Source: Spodoptera frugiperda (lineage: Eukaryota > Arthropoda > Insecta > Lepidoptera > Noctuidae). Taken from it: DNA of 64,000 nucleotides. The number at the start of each line of letters is the position of its first letter. The first letter of the stretch is position 1. Made by a program: the position numbers and the translations under genes. Under the pieces are notes generated by a model. The model worked only from the letters and a program-made list of their open reading frames with translations. It was not told where the DNA came from and made no database searches. The DNA is taken from contig NC_064215.1 in assembly GCF_023101765.2 (NCBI RefSeq), forward strand, positions 11,408,001 through 11,472,000. The letters run 5' to 3'. This document shows, piece by piece, positions 24,671-37,640 of this stretch.

Positions 24671-26445
24671 TAAACATTTAATATCGATTTTAATAAAACT
24701 AAATTATTACTTACACGCATAAATACTTATCTGAATTTTCCTAATAACGTAGGTTTTAAAAAAACAGGTTGCTTTTACGTCAATGGGTTGTAATAAAAAC
24801 AGAATTTTAATGCAAATATAATTCTGTATCCTTAAGTAATGTCTTTTTGCAAAGTTTTTTGCTCGTCCCTAACGGGTCTTGGAAAAGGTTGACTGGGTTT
24901 AGGATTCTTGACTCTAAATAGACCTTAATTAAGTTATTTTTAGATAATTTAATTCGACAATTATACTTTGAAAAGTGGTTTTGATGGTTATTTTTAGATC
25001 TTACCTTTGCAGGTATATGTAGAGTGCTTTATGCTTTAATATTTTTTTCCTTATGCTGTGGAAATATTTTATTGTATTAATCTGTATGGTTTAATACATA
25101 GATTTTGATAAGGCATTTTATTTGACTAGGTAAGCAGATAATCACTCCTTTGGCTTCAAGCCCTGTAAGTAGGTAAGTTTTTTATTTACATTAACCTATT
25201 TTCGTTAAAAACAATATTCTTTGAACTCGACACTAAATCGATAAATCAAGACCACGTGCTTGGCATCACAAAAAAACAAAACTAATTAGTCATAAAATCG
25301 TAATAAACTCTCAGTTCTGTATATAGAGACGCACAGACAGACGAACTATTTGTGGAACAAACGCTCGACGCGTGAGTCACTCCGGATGACTGTGTCATCA
25401 CATGCGTTTACCTATAACCGAGTATTTTAAATGTTACTGCTGGGCTGCCGGACTAGTTGGTTCATCTTGAAGGGTTATTTCTAGACGATTGAAATGTCTA
25501 CCTTTATAGGTAGTAATTTTGTCTAAAACATCTCATTTCTTTACTATAATTATGAATGTATTGTATTACGAAAGACAAAATAGCGATTTTGAAAGATGAT
25601 GAATAAAATATTTATCTAATAATGTAGGTGTGTCCGTTCAGACCTCTAGTGAAGCTACTTACTTATATGATAGAAGAACTGAAGTGAAAAACTTCATATA
25701 ATATTAGGTAGAAAGCTTACGGACGCTTTAGCCTTGGTATGTCGGAACGCAGATCTACGCGAGACATAATGTGTTTTCTATTGTGTCTTATATACCGACA
25801 GGCAAGAGGTTAAAGATACGTAAAGTAGGTTTTTAAGTATTTAAACATGCGTGAAGATCGAATGGGTTTTTGTTCAGACGGTGTATTTTGTTATGGTAAG
25901 AACTGGTTTTTAGTTGATTCAAAGTTACCAACACTTAAACCTTTAAATTGCAAAATACTTATCAGTTGCTTAAAAACCCGTAAAGGTTACCAGCATAAAA
26001 TATAAATATTAGAAGTAGGCCCTTAGAGGAATGCAAGCAACGAAGTTATTCATCTAGAGATTACAATCTTTGTTCCAATACCTTTATGACGCGCCGCTGC
26101 AGCTAGCAATCAGTCTCGCAACCAACACAATGGAGTCTCTGAAGGATTTCTTTCATGATTCAACAACAAGGAATCTATACATAGCCTTTGTTATATTATA
26201 CTGCCTTGCTATGTTAATTACGTAACGTAACAAAAGGGTTTTTGATTACCCGAGGGGTGTGATATACCCGTACCAACAGGTATATAAAGGAATATGTCAG
26301 ACAGGGTTTATACCAATATACCTAGAATATAAGCTATATAACAAAGACTTTACATCATACATTGAGTATAATTTTATTCCGCGCTCTGTGCTACAACTGT
26401 AATTTTTGGAGATGCCAAAAAATACCCTAGGAATGTGTCTTGCTT

Positions 26446-26511
26446 AGGAATCACAACCAAGATCTTTAGCTTAGCAGTCGCACTTTTGACGACTTGTACA
26501 ATAAGGCAGTC
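26446..26511 (-). repeat. SINE-B tRNA-head remnant
   Basis: GGAATCACAACCAAGATCTT, then GCAGTCGCACTTTTGACGAC, lines up with the head of SINE-B at 31710-31770 with many substitutions. Confidence 0.4.
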
Positions 26512-27121
26512 ATGTTAATAACTTAGCATTTTTATATTAATTTTGACCAAAGCTTCATAAATATTTTCTGACCTTTTATTCTCCTTGAAACTTCATAAAT
26601 AGCCGAGTGTTTGTCAAGATTTTAATATAAAATTTTTGGTCTTAAGAACGATGGTTATTTTTGAGAAATAATTGCATTTTTTATTAAGTGAAATTAAAAA
26701 AGAATATTATTTAATTAGTTGTATTTTAATGATAGATATTAGCTATATTTCTGAAGGGACAAAGACCTTAGTTTAAAAAGGACGATACATGCGACCTACG
26801 ATTTGTCCAATAGCACTGATCAGTATACAAGTGCGGTTAATAGCTGCCCTTAAATATTCAGTGCAGAGTAGTTCCCGCAGCCCCGCAATAAAGGAGGTAA
26901 ATTTTAAAAAACTAGCTATTCTTTACAAGTATAGAAATTAATCTAGCTAATACCTAGACTGAGTGACGCAAAACATAATCGTACAGGTCGAGGAAACTTG
27001 TTTCAAACGGACCAAATGACGCAAGTGAAGTGAAGTAATATTTTTCCTTTCTACTTACTATAACTGCATAGTTTTAAGTTTCATACAATTTTCCAATATT
27101 TAAACTTATTCAGGAATAATA

Positions 27122-27265
27122 TTCACACTAATATTATAAATGTGAAAAATTGTTTTGATGTTTGTCCCTCAATCGCGCTGAAAATACTGAACGAATCTTG
27201 ATGGAAATTGGTATACAGACGGTATGAACAGACTTGGATGATATTTTTTATCCCATGGTGAGAGA
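27122..27265 (+). repeat. RTE-like LINE 3' tail fragment
   Basis: ACACTAATATTATAAATGTG, then TTGTCCCTCAATCGCGCTGA, ACTGAACGAATCTTGATGG and TTGGTATACAGACGG. Same family and orientation as 8826-9010, complementary to 10873 and 22824. Confidence 0.65.
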
Positions 27266-27769
27266 GGCGAATTATAATTTAAAAACAATTGTGACATTTC
27301 CAATTTGTTATAATTCTAAATTTAATATCGTAACCTTCTCTCACTTCTAGTATTTGACTGTAAAACCTTCAACTTTACCTAAAAATAACTAAATTAATAA
27401 TTAATTGAAAATGTCAGGTCATTTTATCTTAGTCATAAATTAATGATATTTTAATAGCATTTTTTCTTTTCTATCTCACGCCACAGAGAGGGAAATACGA
27501 TAATAATTCATAATGTACTCGTACTATTATATTTTTATTATCAATTTATTATGTAGTTGACTCTGTTATCAGAATTCGTATGTATTGTCATTTGTTTGTT
27601 TGAATTCCGCGATGTTCCAGAAATGTTATGACTTGTGGTGAAGTTTTTGGGTGAACGGAGATAATTAAACTGCAAATTAAATTATCTGTACACGTCACTG
27701 GTTTTTTAGCATCTGAAATAAAATGTCTTTTTTTCTTTCTTTCTTTTTTTAACCCACTTAAAAATGAAT

Positions 27770-27900
27770 GTTCTCAGTTTGCCCTGTATGTTTGTACGCG
27801 ATTATCTTGCGTTTGGCTGAACCGATTATGATACGGTTTTCAGCATAGTATTTTTCAGACTTAGGACTAGGTTTTAGGTATATTACCTAACTAATAAAAT
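27770..27900 (+). repeat. LINE tail-like repeat
   Basis: GTACGCGATTATCTTGCGTT, TGGCTGAACCGATTATGATA and CGGTTTTCAGCATAGTATTT, followed by TTTTAGGTATATTACC. The last part also appears near 311-345 (TTTCAGATTTAGGAGAAGG, TTTTAGGTATATTATC). Probably a non-LTR 3' end; class tentative. Confidence 0.5.
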
Positions 27901-28429
27901 AGAGTTTCGCAATTTAAGTTTTGAGGATAATTAATTGTCCATAGCAGCTTTGATTACAATATTATAGGCTCGCTTTTCTTTACAATAGAAGAATTTTCTA
28001 AAACATACTAGATTAAATACAATGCATGTAAAAACCTGCTTACGAACTTAGCACATTTATATCTTTTAAAGTAAAAACGTTTAAAAACAACTACGAGTAT
28101 TGAATTTCAAGGCGAACACTTTCGACTTAAATGACTTGCCTTCAACTCGAGTCTTATTGTCAAGGATTGTTTAGTTCTTTCCGTTTTGTTTTTAGGGAAT
28201 TCTATTGTAATTACTAGTCTAGGTAACTACTCGTACGTGAAATGGTTTATTTACAATTAAAAACAATTGTATGTAGGTTTAAATTTTCCGTCAGTATTTA
28301 TTTGTGGAATGCATATCATCATGCTTGATTACATGGTGATGGAACTAATAGATTTATGCAGATTTGAATAGAATTCATGGTATTGTATCATGAATTCTAG
28401 TGTAATAATCTATATTATTACTGTTATAT

Positions 28430-28570
28430 AACGTTGAAGAGTATTTTTGTTTATTTAAACGCGCTAATGTCTGAAACTACTGATTCGATTTGAATAATTT
28501 GTTTGTGTTGGATAGTGCATGTATCGAGGAAGGCTAGATTCTCTTATAGGTAATAGAGAATGAACCTATA
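28430..28570 (+). repeat. LINE or Helitron-like tail fragment
   Basis: Shares GTTTATTTAAACGCGCTAAT and GATTCGATTTGAATAA with 11425-11580. The 3' part has diverged or been interrupted close to the MITE that starts at 28593. Confidence 0.5.
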
Positions 28571-28592
28571 ATAGGTATGTACCTATATTAAC

Positions 28593-28742
28593 AAAAAAAT
28601 CACGGTTTACTCATGAATATTAATGCATGACGCGCGACGTCGTCGCATTTGTGCACGCGGCTCAAGATGAGGACTCCCTCTGTGATTCGAAACTAATAGA
28701 GCTTTTCTTCATTAATATACGTGAGTAAACCGTGATTTTTTT
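28593..28742. repeat. MITE with 33-bp terminal inverted repeats
   Basis: The left arm AAAAAAATCACGGTTTACTC...(28593-28625) and right arm ...GAGTAAACCGTGATTTTTTT (28710-28742) are complementary over 33 bp with only a couple of mismatches, in a 150-bp unit. The internal GCGCGACGTCGTCGC palindrome and GATTCGAAACTAATAGAGC resemble, in reverse, the core of MITE family M (CTCGACTAGTTTCAAGCC). The near-intact ends suggest a young copy. Confidence 0.85.
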
Positions 28743-31497
28743 AGTCAATAGGGAATGAGTCTATTTCCATATACCAAACAGCAAGATTCACAGCTGTCTT
28801 CAGCTCTTAATATAATAATTATTATAATATCATAAACGTTCTTTACTGACTGACTGCTTTGTATTTTAACTGTGGTAGCACACAGGAGGACACAAAGGAT
28901 TACTTAGCATGTCTCCGAGGACCACACTCGAACAAAGAGACACACGATATAATATTATTATTAAATAAACCGTTCGCTCTGTCTGTTTGTCGTGTCCTTA
29001 TTTTATACATATTAGACTCGGTTTAGATTAAAGGTATGTTTGTTTGTTTAAGTTAATGTGTTTGTGCATTTTATTTACTGATGCTGTTTTTGATACCAAA
29101 TGTGTCATGTAACGTATTGAATACCAAAGAGATGATTAGTTTACTTATTTAGGTATTGACTTAATAAAGTGTATTTAAGGATTGTCTTTTACCTAATCAA
29201 TTAAATGCAATTAAAAATAAATACTTATTATACATCTAAATTGCCATTAAGAATCTCAGCACCAAAAAGTCAAAAAAAGAAAAATTAGTTTTTTCTGTAT
29301 TTTTCTCATCGATATTTTTTTTCAGTGTACACAGATAATAGAACCGACTGCGAATAAATTGAAGGTTCCTTTGTTTGGTCGTTATGTACAGTGTTATAAG
29401 TTATAAGACCTCAATGCCATTGGCAAGGTTGTTAGACCGAGTCTCACACTAGGAAGTGTTACGAAATATAACCGCGTACATGCATTCGTTTATCGAATCA
29501 TAATTAATGGAACGTAGTGAAGGTTAACGAACCTTATTTTTTGTAGTGTAAGGTTAGATTTAGATTAGCAAGGACCAATCCTTATTATTAAATGAGGGAT
29601 AAATAAAATGGTGGCGACATAAAGGATAATGAGACTTGCTTTCAGTAAAGTAAAGTCGGTTTTAGATTAGCAAGAATTTGAATCTGGGCTAGAATAGCAG
29701 CATTTCAATTGTTTTATGAATTTTTGAGATTAATGCTTGTGTTAGGTAATTTTGTATTCTGTTTTAATGGGCATAGAGTATTTATTACTCTGTGAAAATC
29801 TCACGTGCTTTTTAGGTTATTGTTTTTTTGTTTATTTATTAAAATAAAGTAGGTGTCCTAGAATTGGTTGAGTTAACCGACATACATTTTATCTTATCAA
29901 CTCGGTTTCTTAGTAAAAAGACATAGAAAAGAAGCCTACAGTAAAACTTATTTATTTTCTCTCATCACGACTTTTAGCATAATTAGATAAATTTTCAAAG
30001 AAAATTTGACTGAAGTGCTTAGGTAGGGAAACATAAATATATAAATAAAAATATTATTATATAGAAATTCGTCCCTAATTTGTATTCATGCCCGTATTAA
30101 TCTGATAAGTTATATATTTCCTACATATTTTTCATTGCTTTGATATTAAAATGTATTTACATTGACTGAGAGGCACCGGAATGTAAATTAGATGGTTTTA
30201 TTTATATTTTTTTCTTAAGATATGTTGATGTTATGGGATTAAACATATAAAGATGTAACGCTTCTTATTTCGCAAAGGGATAAGCAGGTAAGGTACTTGA
30301 GCCTACCGCCTTATTGAATTTTTGACGAGTTATATTGTTAGCACATCAATGTGACATTTTAATTTGAGAATTTATTGCAAAACTAGCAAACTCGTTTCGC
30401 CACCAATGATTCACCCGGTTTTCCTGCTTTTCTTTTCTTTTTTCCTGAAATCGGTTGGTGCGTTCTGGAGCTATAGCGTCAAGAAGAAAAACCCGACTTA
30501 TTTTTATATTATAGAATCACAATATTACCTACTTTGCCTGACTTGAGATTTGATCAGTTTTACCACGCAACAAAGATTTTTTTAAAAGATTACTAATCAC
30601 AATGACTTCCCCATCACTACAATCTTTAAAATTAGGTAGCTTACAAAACAAAAATCATCAAATTGTCATCAGAAATTGTCAAGGTCAGACGACAAACATA
30701 TTTTATGAAATATTTACAAAAAGTTTCGAAAAATATTAGATTACATTTCTTTGTCTCATGACTATTATTTTAAACAAACCACATTGCTCAAGTTAGTAAT
30801 GCTTACATTTTGAATATCACCTGATATTGTTTTGAAATTGATGTACAAATGCACAATAGCTATCCTAAGTTTGATCGATATTTAACTTTAGTTTCATAGG
30901 TAGGAAGGTTAAGAATTGACTGGGAAATCTGACATGTTGGGTAGGTTGTTGTCTTAAATGTTTTGTAAATTTAATGTCGTAAAATGCATGTGAAATTCAT
31001 TTTGTCTGTTTGCTATGAAAGCGTAAATTTAGTGGACCGATTTGATGAATTACGAAACAAAGTATTAGGTATAAGACAGATAGGATTCTAAGCTTTGTGT
31101 TGTGTAAAGCAAAATAAGTTAATATAATACAATACAATTACGTTCTGAAACCTTTTAATAAACACGATGAAACCCACAAACCATCAATTAACAATTAACT
31201 TAAAACAAAAAGATAACCAACAAAAACAGTAACATATGGCAAGCCAGCAATTCTCATTGAAACGTGACATATTTGACGTTCTTTTAAAAGCAAAATAAAT
31301 AAACTTGCCATAGACCACCTGTCCTCGTATCCTTTACTAAGTATTAATACCAAGCCAATGCATTCGCTTCACATATGGAGTGAAACAAAAAACTTGTTGA
31401 CTGACCCTTATGGAGTATGAGAAGAACAGGATTTATTAATAAAAAATATGAAGAAGTTTTTTAGTTTAGAAGCTGGTAGTAGTTCTCACACATATAC

Positions 31498-31776
31498 AAC
31501 GTCACGCCTTTTGTCCCTGAAGGGGTAGGTTGAGGTGAACATTACGGCATGTAATGCCGCTATACAATGTACACCCAATTTTCACTATTTGTGTTATAAG
31601 TCCCATGTAATAGGGGGTGAGCCTATTGCCATATCCTGGACACAAATCCAGACACTGGAATAATGGAACAATTTTCGAAAATTCGATACAGCCCAGTAAT
31701 ATTTTGCCCGACCCGGGAATCGAACCCGAGACCCCTTATTTGGCAGTCGCACTTGCGACCACTCGACTAACGTAGC
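31498..31776 (-). repeat. tRNA-derived SINE, family B (full copy)
   Basis: On the minus strand the head reads GTTAGTCGAGTGGTCGCAAG (A-box region, class II tRNA-like), then GGGTCTCGGGTTCGATTCCC (B box). The body contains TGGGACTTATAACACAAATA and the GCGGCATTACATGCCGTAAT palindrome, ending GGGACAAAAGGCGTGACG. The tRNA-like head is not a functional tRNA gene: it is fused to the repeat body, and the body recurs at 36979. Confidence 0.85.
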
Positions 31777-32238
31777 AGTCTGCTGGTAGTAGTTCTTTTT
31801 TAAAGTAATCTTCTTTGCATTGTAGATCTAGTTTGATTCAGTATAGAAACAGGTATCATTCATTGGTTCCTTAGCTGACGAATAATGGTTGCAGTAGCAA
31901 CTGTTTTTATACTTACTCAATCTATTTTTATTTTCTTACCAACATATATTACAACTGGTTGTACAAAACTCATACAAAAATGAATCAATTTGAATATTAC
32001 TCGTATGTATTTTCATATCAAAATAAAGACAAGGCTTTAAAATCAAGGTCTGTAATATTAAGTAACTTGTAACAAGCACTTGTGACATTTTTACCTTAAC
32101 AACTCGTTGCTACGCAACCGTCTAGATAAACAGATGACCTCTGTCTGTTTCATTGGTCGTCGTCGCAAGGCGACTGTGAGTAAGTGACTCAAATCTCTGG
32201 CTGGTTAAAGTATTATTGAATTATTGGTAAATTTTTTG

Positions 32239-32384
32239 ACTGCATGGTTGACGCGGTGGCTGGGCAATTGTAGCAGGTTCGATGCCCGCAAGGCGCAACT
32301 GTTTGGTAGGTGTCATGTGTATGTAAAATTGTATGTTTTTAAAGGCACCCATAACACAAGAAAAAATCCTAGTACCTATGGGGC
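32239..32384 (+). repeat. tRNA-derived SINE, family A
   Basis: Plus-strand copy. GACTGCATGGTTGACGCGGT and GGCTGGGCAATTG form the A-box region, and GCAGGTTCGATGCCCGC the B box. The body has TGTCATGTGTATGTAAAATT and ends ACACAAGAAAAAATCC. A minus-strand open frame across it is incidental. Confidence 0.8.
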
Positions 32385-32945
32385 AAAAAAATCTTAGTAA
32401 TAGCGTGAGTCTAAAATGGGGCGTGAGTATAAAAAGCCTATTACATAGGTAGGAACCTATGTAATAGGCTTGACCCACATTAATGGAATTCCTGATTTAT
32501 CAATGTCCTAAATTAAAGGAATTCTTGATTAATCTAACAAAAATGAGTGTTAAAATAATGTAATTTGTACAACTACGTCAACCATTTCGATGAATTAAAG
32601 TTGTCATTGTTATGATGAATGATGATGACAAATAATATAACTTTAAATGACCTTTCGGCTAGACTTTACGATATATCTAGATACCAGACTAATTACTTCA
32701 GCAGTCTAGATTATTTTATGACTTATCATCACTATTATCAGTAATTCATTTAGTATATGCATTCTTACTATCAACTAGTGACCTTTACACTTCGATGTAG
32801 AAATATGTTCGTTTGTGTGTATATTAATTTAAACACATTTAAACACAACACACACTGTGTAGCGGAAAATTCTAGCATGTGATGCTTAATTGAATGTAAT
32901 ATTTTTAATTACTTCATAGTATACTAAACAAATTTCACAACAAAA

Positions 32946-33100
32946 ACTAAATTAATTACTATGTTATCGGCTTACCCACGTAACTGTTTAACGAGGAACT
33001 CGACTAGTTTCAAGCCATGCTAGAGGCCCATAATCATGAGTAGCATTCATGAGTAGCGTTCATTCATACTAGGGGTATTAATTTAGTATGTCTCACGAAA
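32946..33100 (+). repeat. MITE family M copy
   Basis: ATGTTATCGGCTTACCCACG, GAACTCGACTAGTTTCAAGC and CATGCTAGAGGCCCATAATC, ending with ATTTAGTATGTCTCACGAAA. The right end is the complement of the left end of the copy at 49331 (TTTCGTGAGACATACTAAA). An internal TCATGAGTAGC duplication is present. Confidence 0.8.
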
Positions 33101-34040
33101 AGTAATAATACAACGAAAAACAACCAAACCCTATTACAATATTTACTCAAACTTATGTCATTGATTCATTAAATTTCTTGCTAAATGAAGAAGATTAAAT
33201 TATCTTTATTCTACATTAAAAACGTAAAATAAATAAAATTGAATATGTCAATAAGAGAACGGATTAATTGAAAACATGCCCGTTCATTTATCATTCATCT
33301 GTTCAATTTAATTGTTTGTTATGTTGGTACACAACATGCAATGTTCGGTTGTAAATGTTGGCAGCACTGTCGAATTCAATTTGAATGCAACTCTGATGGC
33401 TCTATTTTATTGGTTTTCATTTGTTATTTTTGTGACTGATAATATGATATGACTGATTTTATATTTGTTTGTTTTGTAAAACATTCAAAATTTTATGTAT
33501 ACAAATGTTACTTTATTTTTTGTTTTTGTTACTTTATTTTTTTGATAAAATAGACGTAACTAAAGAAACTACTAGTTGTTCTAAACGCTCTTATTTATGA
33601 GATTCCAAAGTATACTTTTTGTATACTTACTGCGAAATATATAATGAGGCTAACAACATACTTCAACATCTACAAATCCGAAAGAAAATGTCAGAGTTAT
33701 CCAAAACAAAAACAATATACAAAATAATACACAAAGGAAAAAGCAACTAAAAACCAACCTATAGGTATGTATTGGTGAATGTATAGAAGCCCTTTAGAGG
33801 ATGTGGTTACCACACATCCTCTTACGTTATTGGTCACCGGTTCAGGTTGTATTACACTGTGGGACATGCCTAGAAAAGGTTGTATATTATTATGACTTCA
33901 TCCGGGAATTTTAACCAAAGATGGCTATGAGTAGGTTTATGAGAAATCAGCAATTCATATTGTCAACTCATTTTTACAGTCATAATTTTGTTTTATAGTA
34001 CCTAATTGGTGTCATGGTAATATTGAATTCTGAGTGGCCT

Positions 34041-34198
34041 GTACCCTTAGTATGAGTCTGCTTTACTTTTAAAGCAATGGAAACAAGAGCGTGTTCGGCG
34101 CTCTGATTGGTTGGTTCATTCGTGCTTGCCAATCAGAACGCCAAACGCGCTCTCGTTTCGATTACTTTTAACTTCAAGCAAACTCGTACTAAGGGTAC
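34041..34198. repeat. Fold-back MITE, family F (best copy)
   Basis: GTACCCTTAGTATGAGTCTG at the left and CAAACTCGTACTAAGGGTAC at the right pair along nearly their full length. The arms carry AAACAAGAGCGTGTTCGGCG against CGCCAAACGCGCTCTCGTTT. The centre has GCTCTGATTGGTTGG and TGCCAATCAGAACG, giving two opposed CCAAT boxes. It is 158 bp with no coding capacity. Confidence 0.85.
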
Positions 34199-35730
34199 TG
34201 AAGCCTAAATATTTAAAGCTTTGACGGGAGAATTGTCCAATTTGAATTTTGAAAAACTGTTTCGCTGGTAGAGTGGCTGTATCCAAGATAGTAAAGTAAA
34301 GGCTTAAAATTATCTAATTTGAACCTTATAAAACTTTTTCGGTTTTAGTAGAACAAACGTGAGATTGATTTTCAACGATGAGTTTTTGAATTGATAGGGT
34401 TCTTAGTCAAAATATAGGTCCTGGATCCACGGTATATGGTAATTGTCGCCTCTCTATTAACAGTGTTATAATTCTAACAACGATTCCTTTTGATAAAATA
34501 ACTTGAATCCAAGTATGAGTTCAAAATAATAAATTTTCCACTGGTCGTAAAGTATCTTACTTATACTCAATGTTAAGAAACTTGTGTTTTTCATTTAAAA
34601 CTTTTATCTTAACTTCGTTGGTGTTTCAAAGTTCAGAGACGTCGAACACGTGACAAGAATTCTTTTATGAACATATTTTACACACAAATATGTATAGTTA
34701 GTAATTTTGTTTTATAAATTGTGTTGTAACATGAAAGGTTCAATGTATTGTACGTATAGGTTTTAAAAGCCGAAAGATAAAGGATTGGTATGCGTTTGAA
34801 ATTTTTTACTTACTTTAATCATAGCTGTTTTTGTAGACATAGTAACATGTCGCTAATAAATAAAAATATGTATTATACAACAATGACATAAAAATAGTAA
34901 TTTTTCTCTTTAGTACTAGGCAATAAAGTACAATTCCAACACGTATTAACTTTATAACTTTTTATTGAAAACAAAAAAGGTATAAAAAGGAAAATAAAAT
35001 AAAAAAATGCATGAGTCGACCGACCACTATCGAAGCCTATTAACCGAACAAGGTCGGGAATGACGCACGAGTGCAGTCACACGATACACAGTTTTATTTT
35101 CTCCCTATTAAGATTTTATTTTGATTGCATTATTATTTTATTTTATGGGGGCATAACATAACATCGTATACACGACTATAACTTACTGATAGGTAGGATA
35201 GGTTGTTATGTTATATGATACTCTTATTACTCATATTTAATGCTGCAATGCTAGGTGCAATTTTATTAATTTACTACGTTCTGTAACTAAATTTTAAACA
35301 ATCTAATAATAAAAATTAATACTTCATTTTCATTTATTTATACTTCTATTACGTCTATGTTAGCAATTTTTAAATATCGAAGGTAAGGCTCTGATTTTTG
35401 ACCTTAATAATAAAGTAATAAACTTCAAAATCAATTAAAATTTGACATTTCATAATAACTTAATCTGGTATCGCCTCTGCTAATATAATACAAATACTAA
35501 TACAAAGTTATAACTAAACATTATAACATTCTATTGACAATTTAAATATCTACACATAAATCACATCAATATAACTTACGACACAAGTATCTACAGAAGA
35601 TCATAGATTGACATCACATGACAAAGTGGAAAACTATGTAGATATGTTGTTATCGGCACTTTATTATGCATTGATAGTAATCATTATACAACACTATAGT
35701 TTCCTCATAGCAAATAGGGAAGCTCATGCA

Positions 35731-35915
35731 TGCTAAATAAAGTTTTTGGTTCGGTTGACTCGCTTAACTGTTTGACAAAAAACTCGATTAGTTTCAAGTC
35801 ATGCTAGAGGCTCATATTCATGAGCAGTATTCCGCGATATACGAAGCAGCGACAGTCGTGAACAGTCGCAAGTAAACCGATAACAAAATAATTAATTGAG
35901 TATGTCTCATGAAAG
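35731..35915 (+). repeat. MITE family M copy
   Basis: AACTCGATTAGTTTCAAGTC, ATGCTAGAGGCTCATATTCA and TGAGCAGTATTCCGCG, then AAGTAAACCGATAACAAAAT and GAGTATGTCTCATGAAAGG. The right end keeps the terminal repeat; the left end is degraded. Confidence 0.8.
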
Positions 35916-36978
35916 GTATAATAAAGTTACCATTTTTTGTAGTGAAGTGAAATACTCATTATAAAGGTTTATACCAAACCATTATTGTATAAATTGATAA
36001 TATCCGAATGTTAAGCAAGATGTTATAAGTTCAATTCGCCCTACAACTCTACAGTACTTTGATTTATATTACAACACATACACATTACACACAGTCTGCG
36101 TACACGCATGTCATTGCATGATCTCTTATGATCCTTTACAACTCAAATAGCAATAACTATAATTATAATAATGGCGTCTAATCTACTTTACACAGTGAAC
36201 AGCTGATTTTGTCTGATGCCTCGTTCACACACACGATGCTCTGTTTACATAACGTGACTCGACTTGCGCACTTACTTGAACTGGGTCGATTAATTACTAG
36301 TTTCTGTTGTTTCTTGTACTGTGTAATGTAAGTAGTTGTGTGTAATTTTAATTGGTTTTGTTAAATAATACCTAATACGTGGTTTCCTATGTTATTTTTT
36401 GATTTTAGTCGACTACAGCGAAATTCATATTGGTTGTGATATTTGTTTAAGATTTTTGGTCATAAATTATATGAAATAACTACAAATTTACTACTTACTA
36501 AGCATTACATCATAAACTATAAATCATTGTAAACCTAAAATTCACAAATGTTAAAGTCGTTTTAGTGTTATATACAAAAAGAGACATAAAAATATTACAA
36601 TAGGTAGGTAATTCACAATCTATTCTTAGTCATCGATAAGTTAAAATATTATGTAGTTGCAGTTGCATAATATAACACAAATAAATAACAAAGTCATAAA
36701 AATAAATAAACAAATAATGTATAAATATTGCAACACTAACATTGTGTTCATGACATTGGCAGTTAAAAATATAAGTAGGTATGAACTGGACAATAGGCAA
36801 CGATAAATAAATAGGTTTTCTTTTACAACCAAATAGAGTCATGAAAAAATCAATCTCTTACAATTTATGTACAAGTATGTTTATGTGGTAGCCATTTTTT
36901 AAAGAAAACAATGTAATGATATCGACACATAACTTTAATTTTTTGTATACTAAAGAAAAACTACTAAGTATATAAGCA

Positions 36979-37193
36979 CCGTCACGCCTTTTATCCCCGA
37001 AGGGATAGGCAGACGTGCACATTACGGCACGCAATGCCGCTATATAATGTGCATATCTACTTTTCACCACTTATGTTATAAGTCCCATGTAATAGGGGGT
37101 GAGCCTATTGCCAGATACTGATCACAATTCCAGACTCCGTGCTACTACTAGAAATTTTCGAAAAACCGAAAAAAATACTATATGTAGTATTTA
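36979..37193 (-). repeat. SINE family B, tRNA head missing
   Basis: Body matches 31498 onward: GTCACGCCTTTTATCCCCGA, ACATTACGGCACGCAATGCC, TTATAAGTCCCATGTAATAG and GGGGTGAGCCTATTGCC. It continues to AATTTTCGAAAAACCGAAAA and stops before the tRNA-like head, so it is 5'-truncated in element orientation. Confidence 0.8.
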
Positions 37194-37519
37194 TTTATGC
37201 AAAAATTCTAAATGGAAGCTGTTGATATTTACATTATACGAGTATCGTTGTATAACATAAACATGGCTACTTTATAAAACAAAAACAAACATACAAATAC
37301 ATATTGAACATTCATTATAATAAGTATTTGCTTACAAAAAAATATTTACATATCTACAGTAAATAAAAACTGCATAGGAAGTATTTACATTGAACTCAAA
37401 AGAATCCAATGACATGTCTTGTATAAAATTATTTGTTTATACATCTTTGACATTCGTAATGCCATCGAAATGGTTTTAACTGAATAATCATTTGTACATT
37501 ATTCATTTATTTGGAAAAT

Positions 37520-37640
37520 ACAGGAGTTGGTACGATGGTAGGACAACCAACCACTTGTTGTTTCGAGCCTGGGTGTCATATGTATGTGAACACAAGAGAA
37601 AATTCTAATGTGAGGCAACGATTTCAGTAAAAAATTATAA
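37520..37640 (+). repeat. SINE family A, degenerate
   Basis: GGTACGATGGTAGGACAACC and TTGTTTCGAGCCTGGGTGTC stand where the A and B boxes should be. The tail TATGTATGTGAACACAAGAG and AAAATTCTAATG follows the family A body. Both promoter boxes are damaged. Confidence 0.5.

Noticed and set aside
25320..25400. Locally GC-rich stretch as a candidate exon
   Set aside because: No open frame with flanking acceptor and donor sites in either strand.
31690..31770. tRNA-like sequence (Leu/Ser type) on the minus strand
   Set aside because: Boxes A and B are present, but it is the head of a SINE whose body recurs at 36979. The ends do not form a proper acceptor stem.
36265..36300. Donor-like TTCAAGTAAGTGC on the minus strand, possible alternative first exon
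   Set aside because: No supporting start context or upstream promoter signal beyond a single splice-like word.
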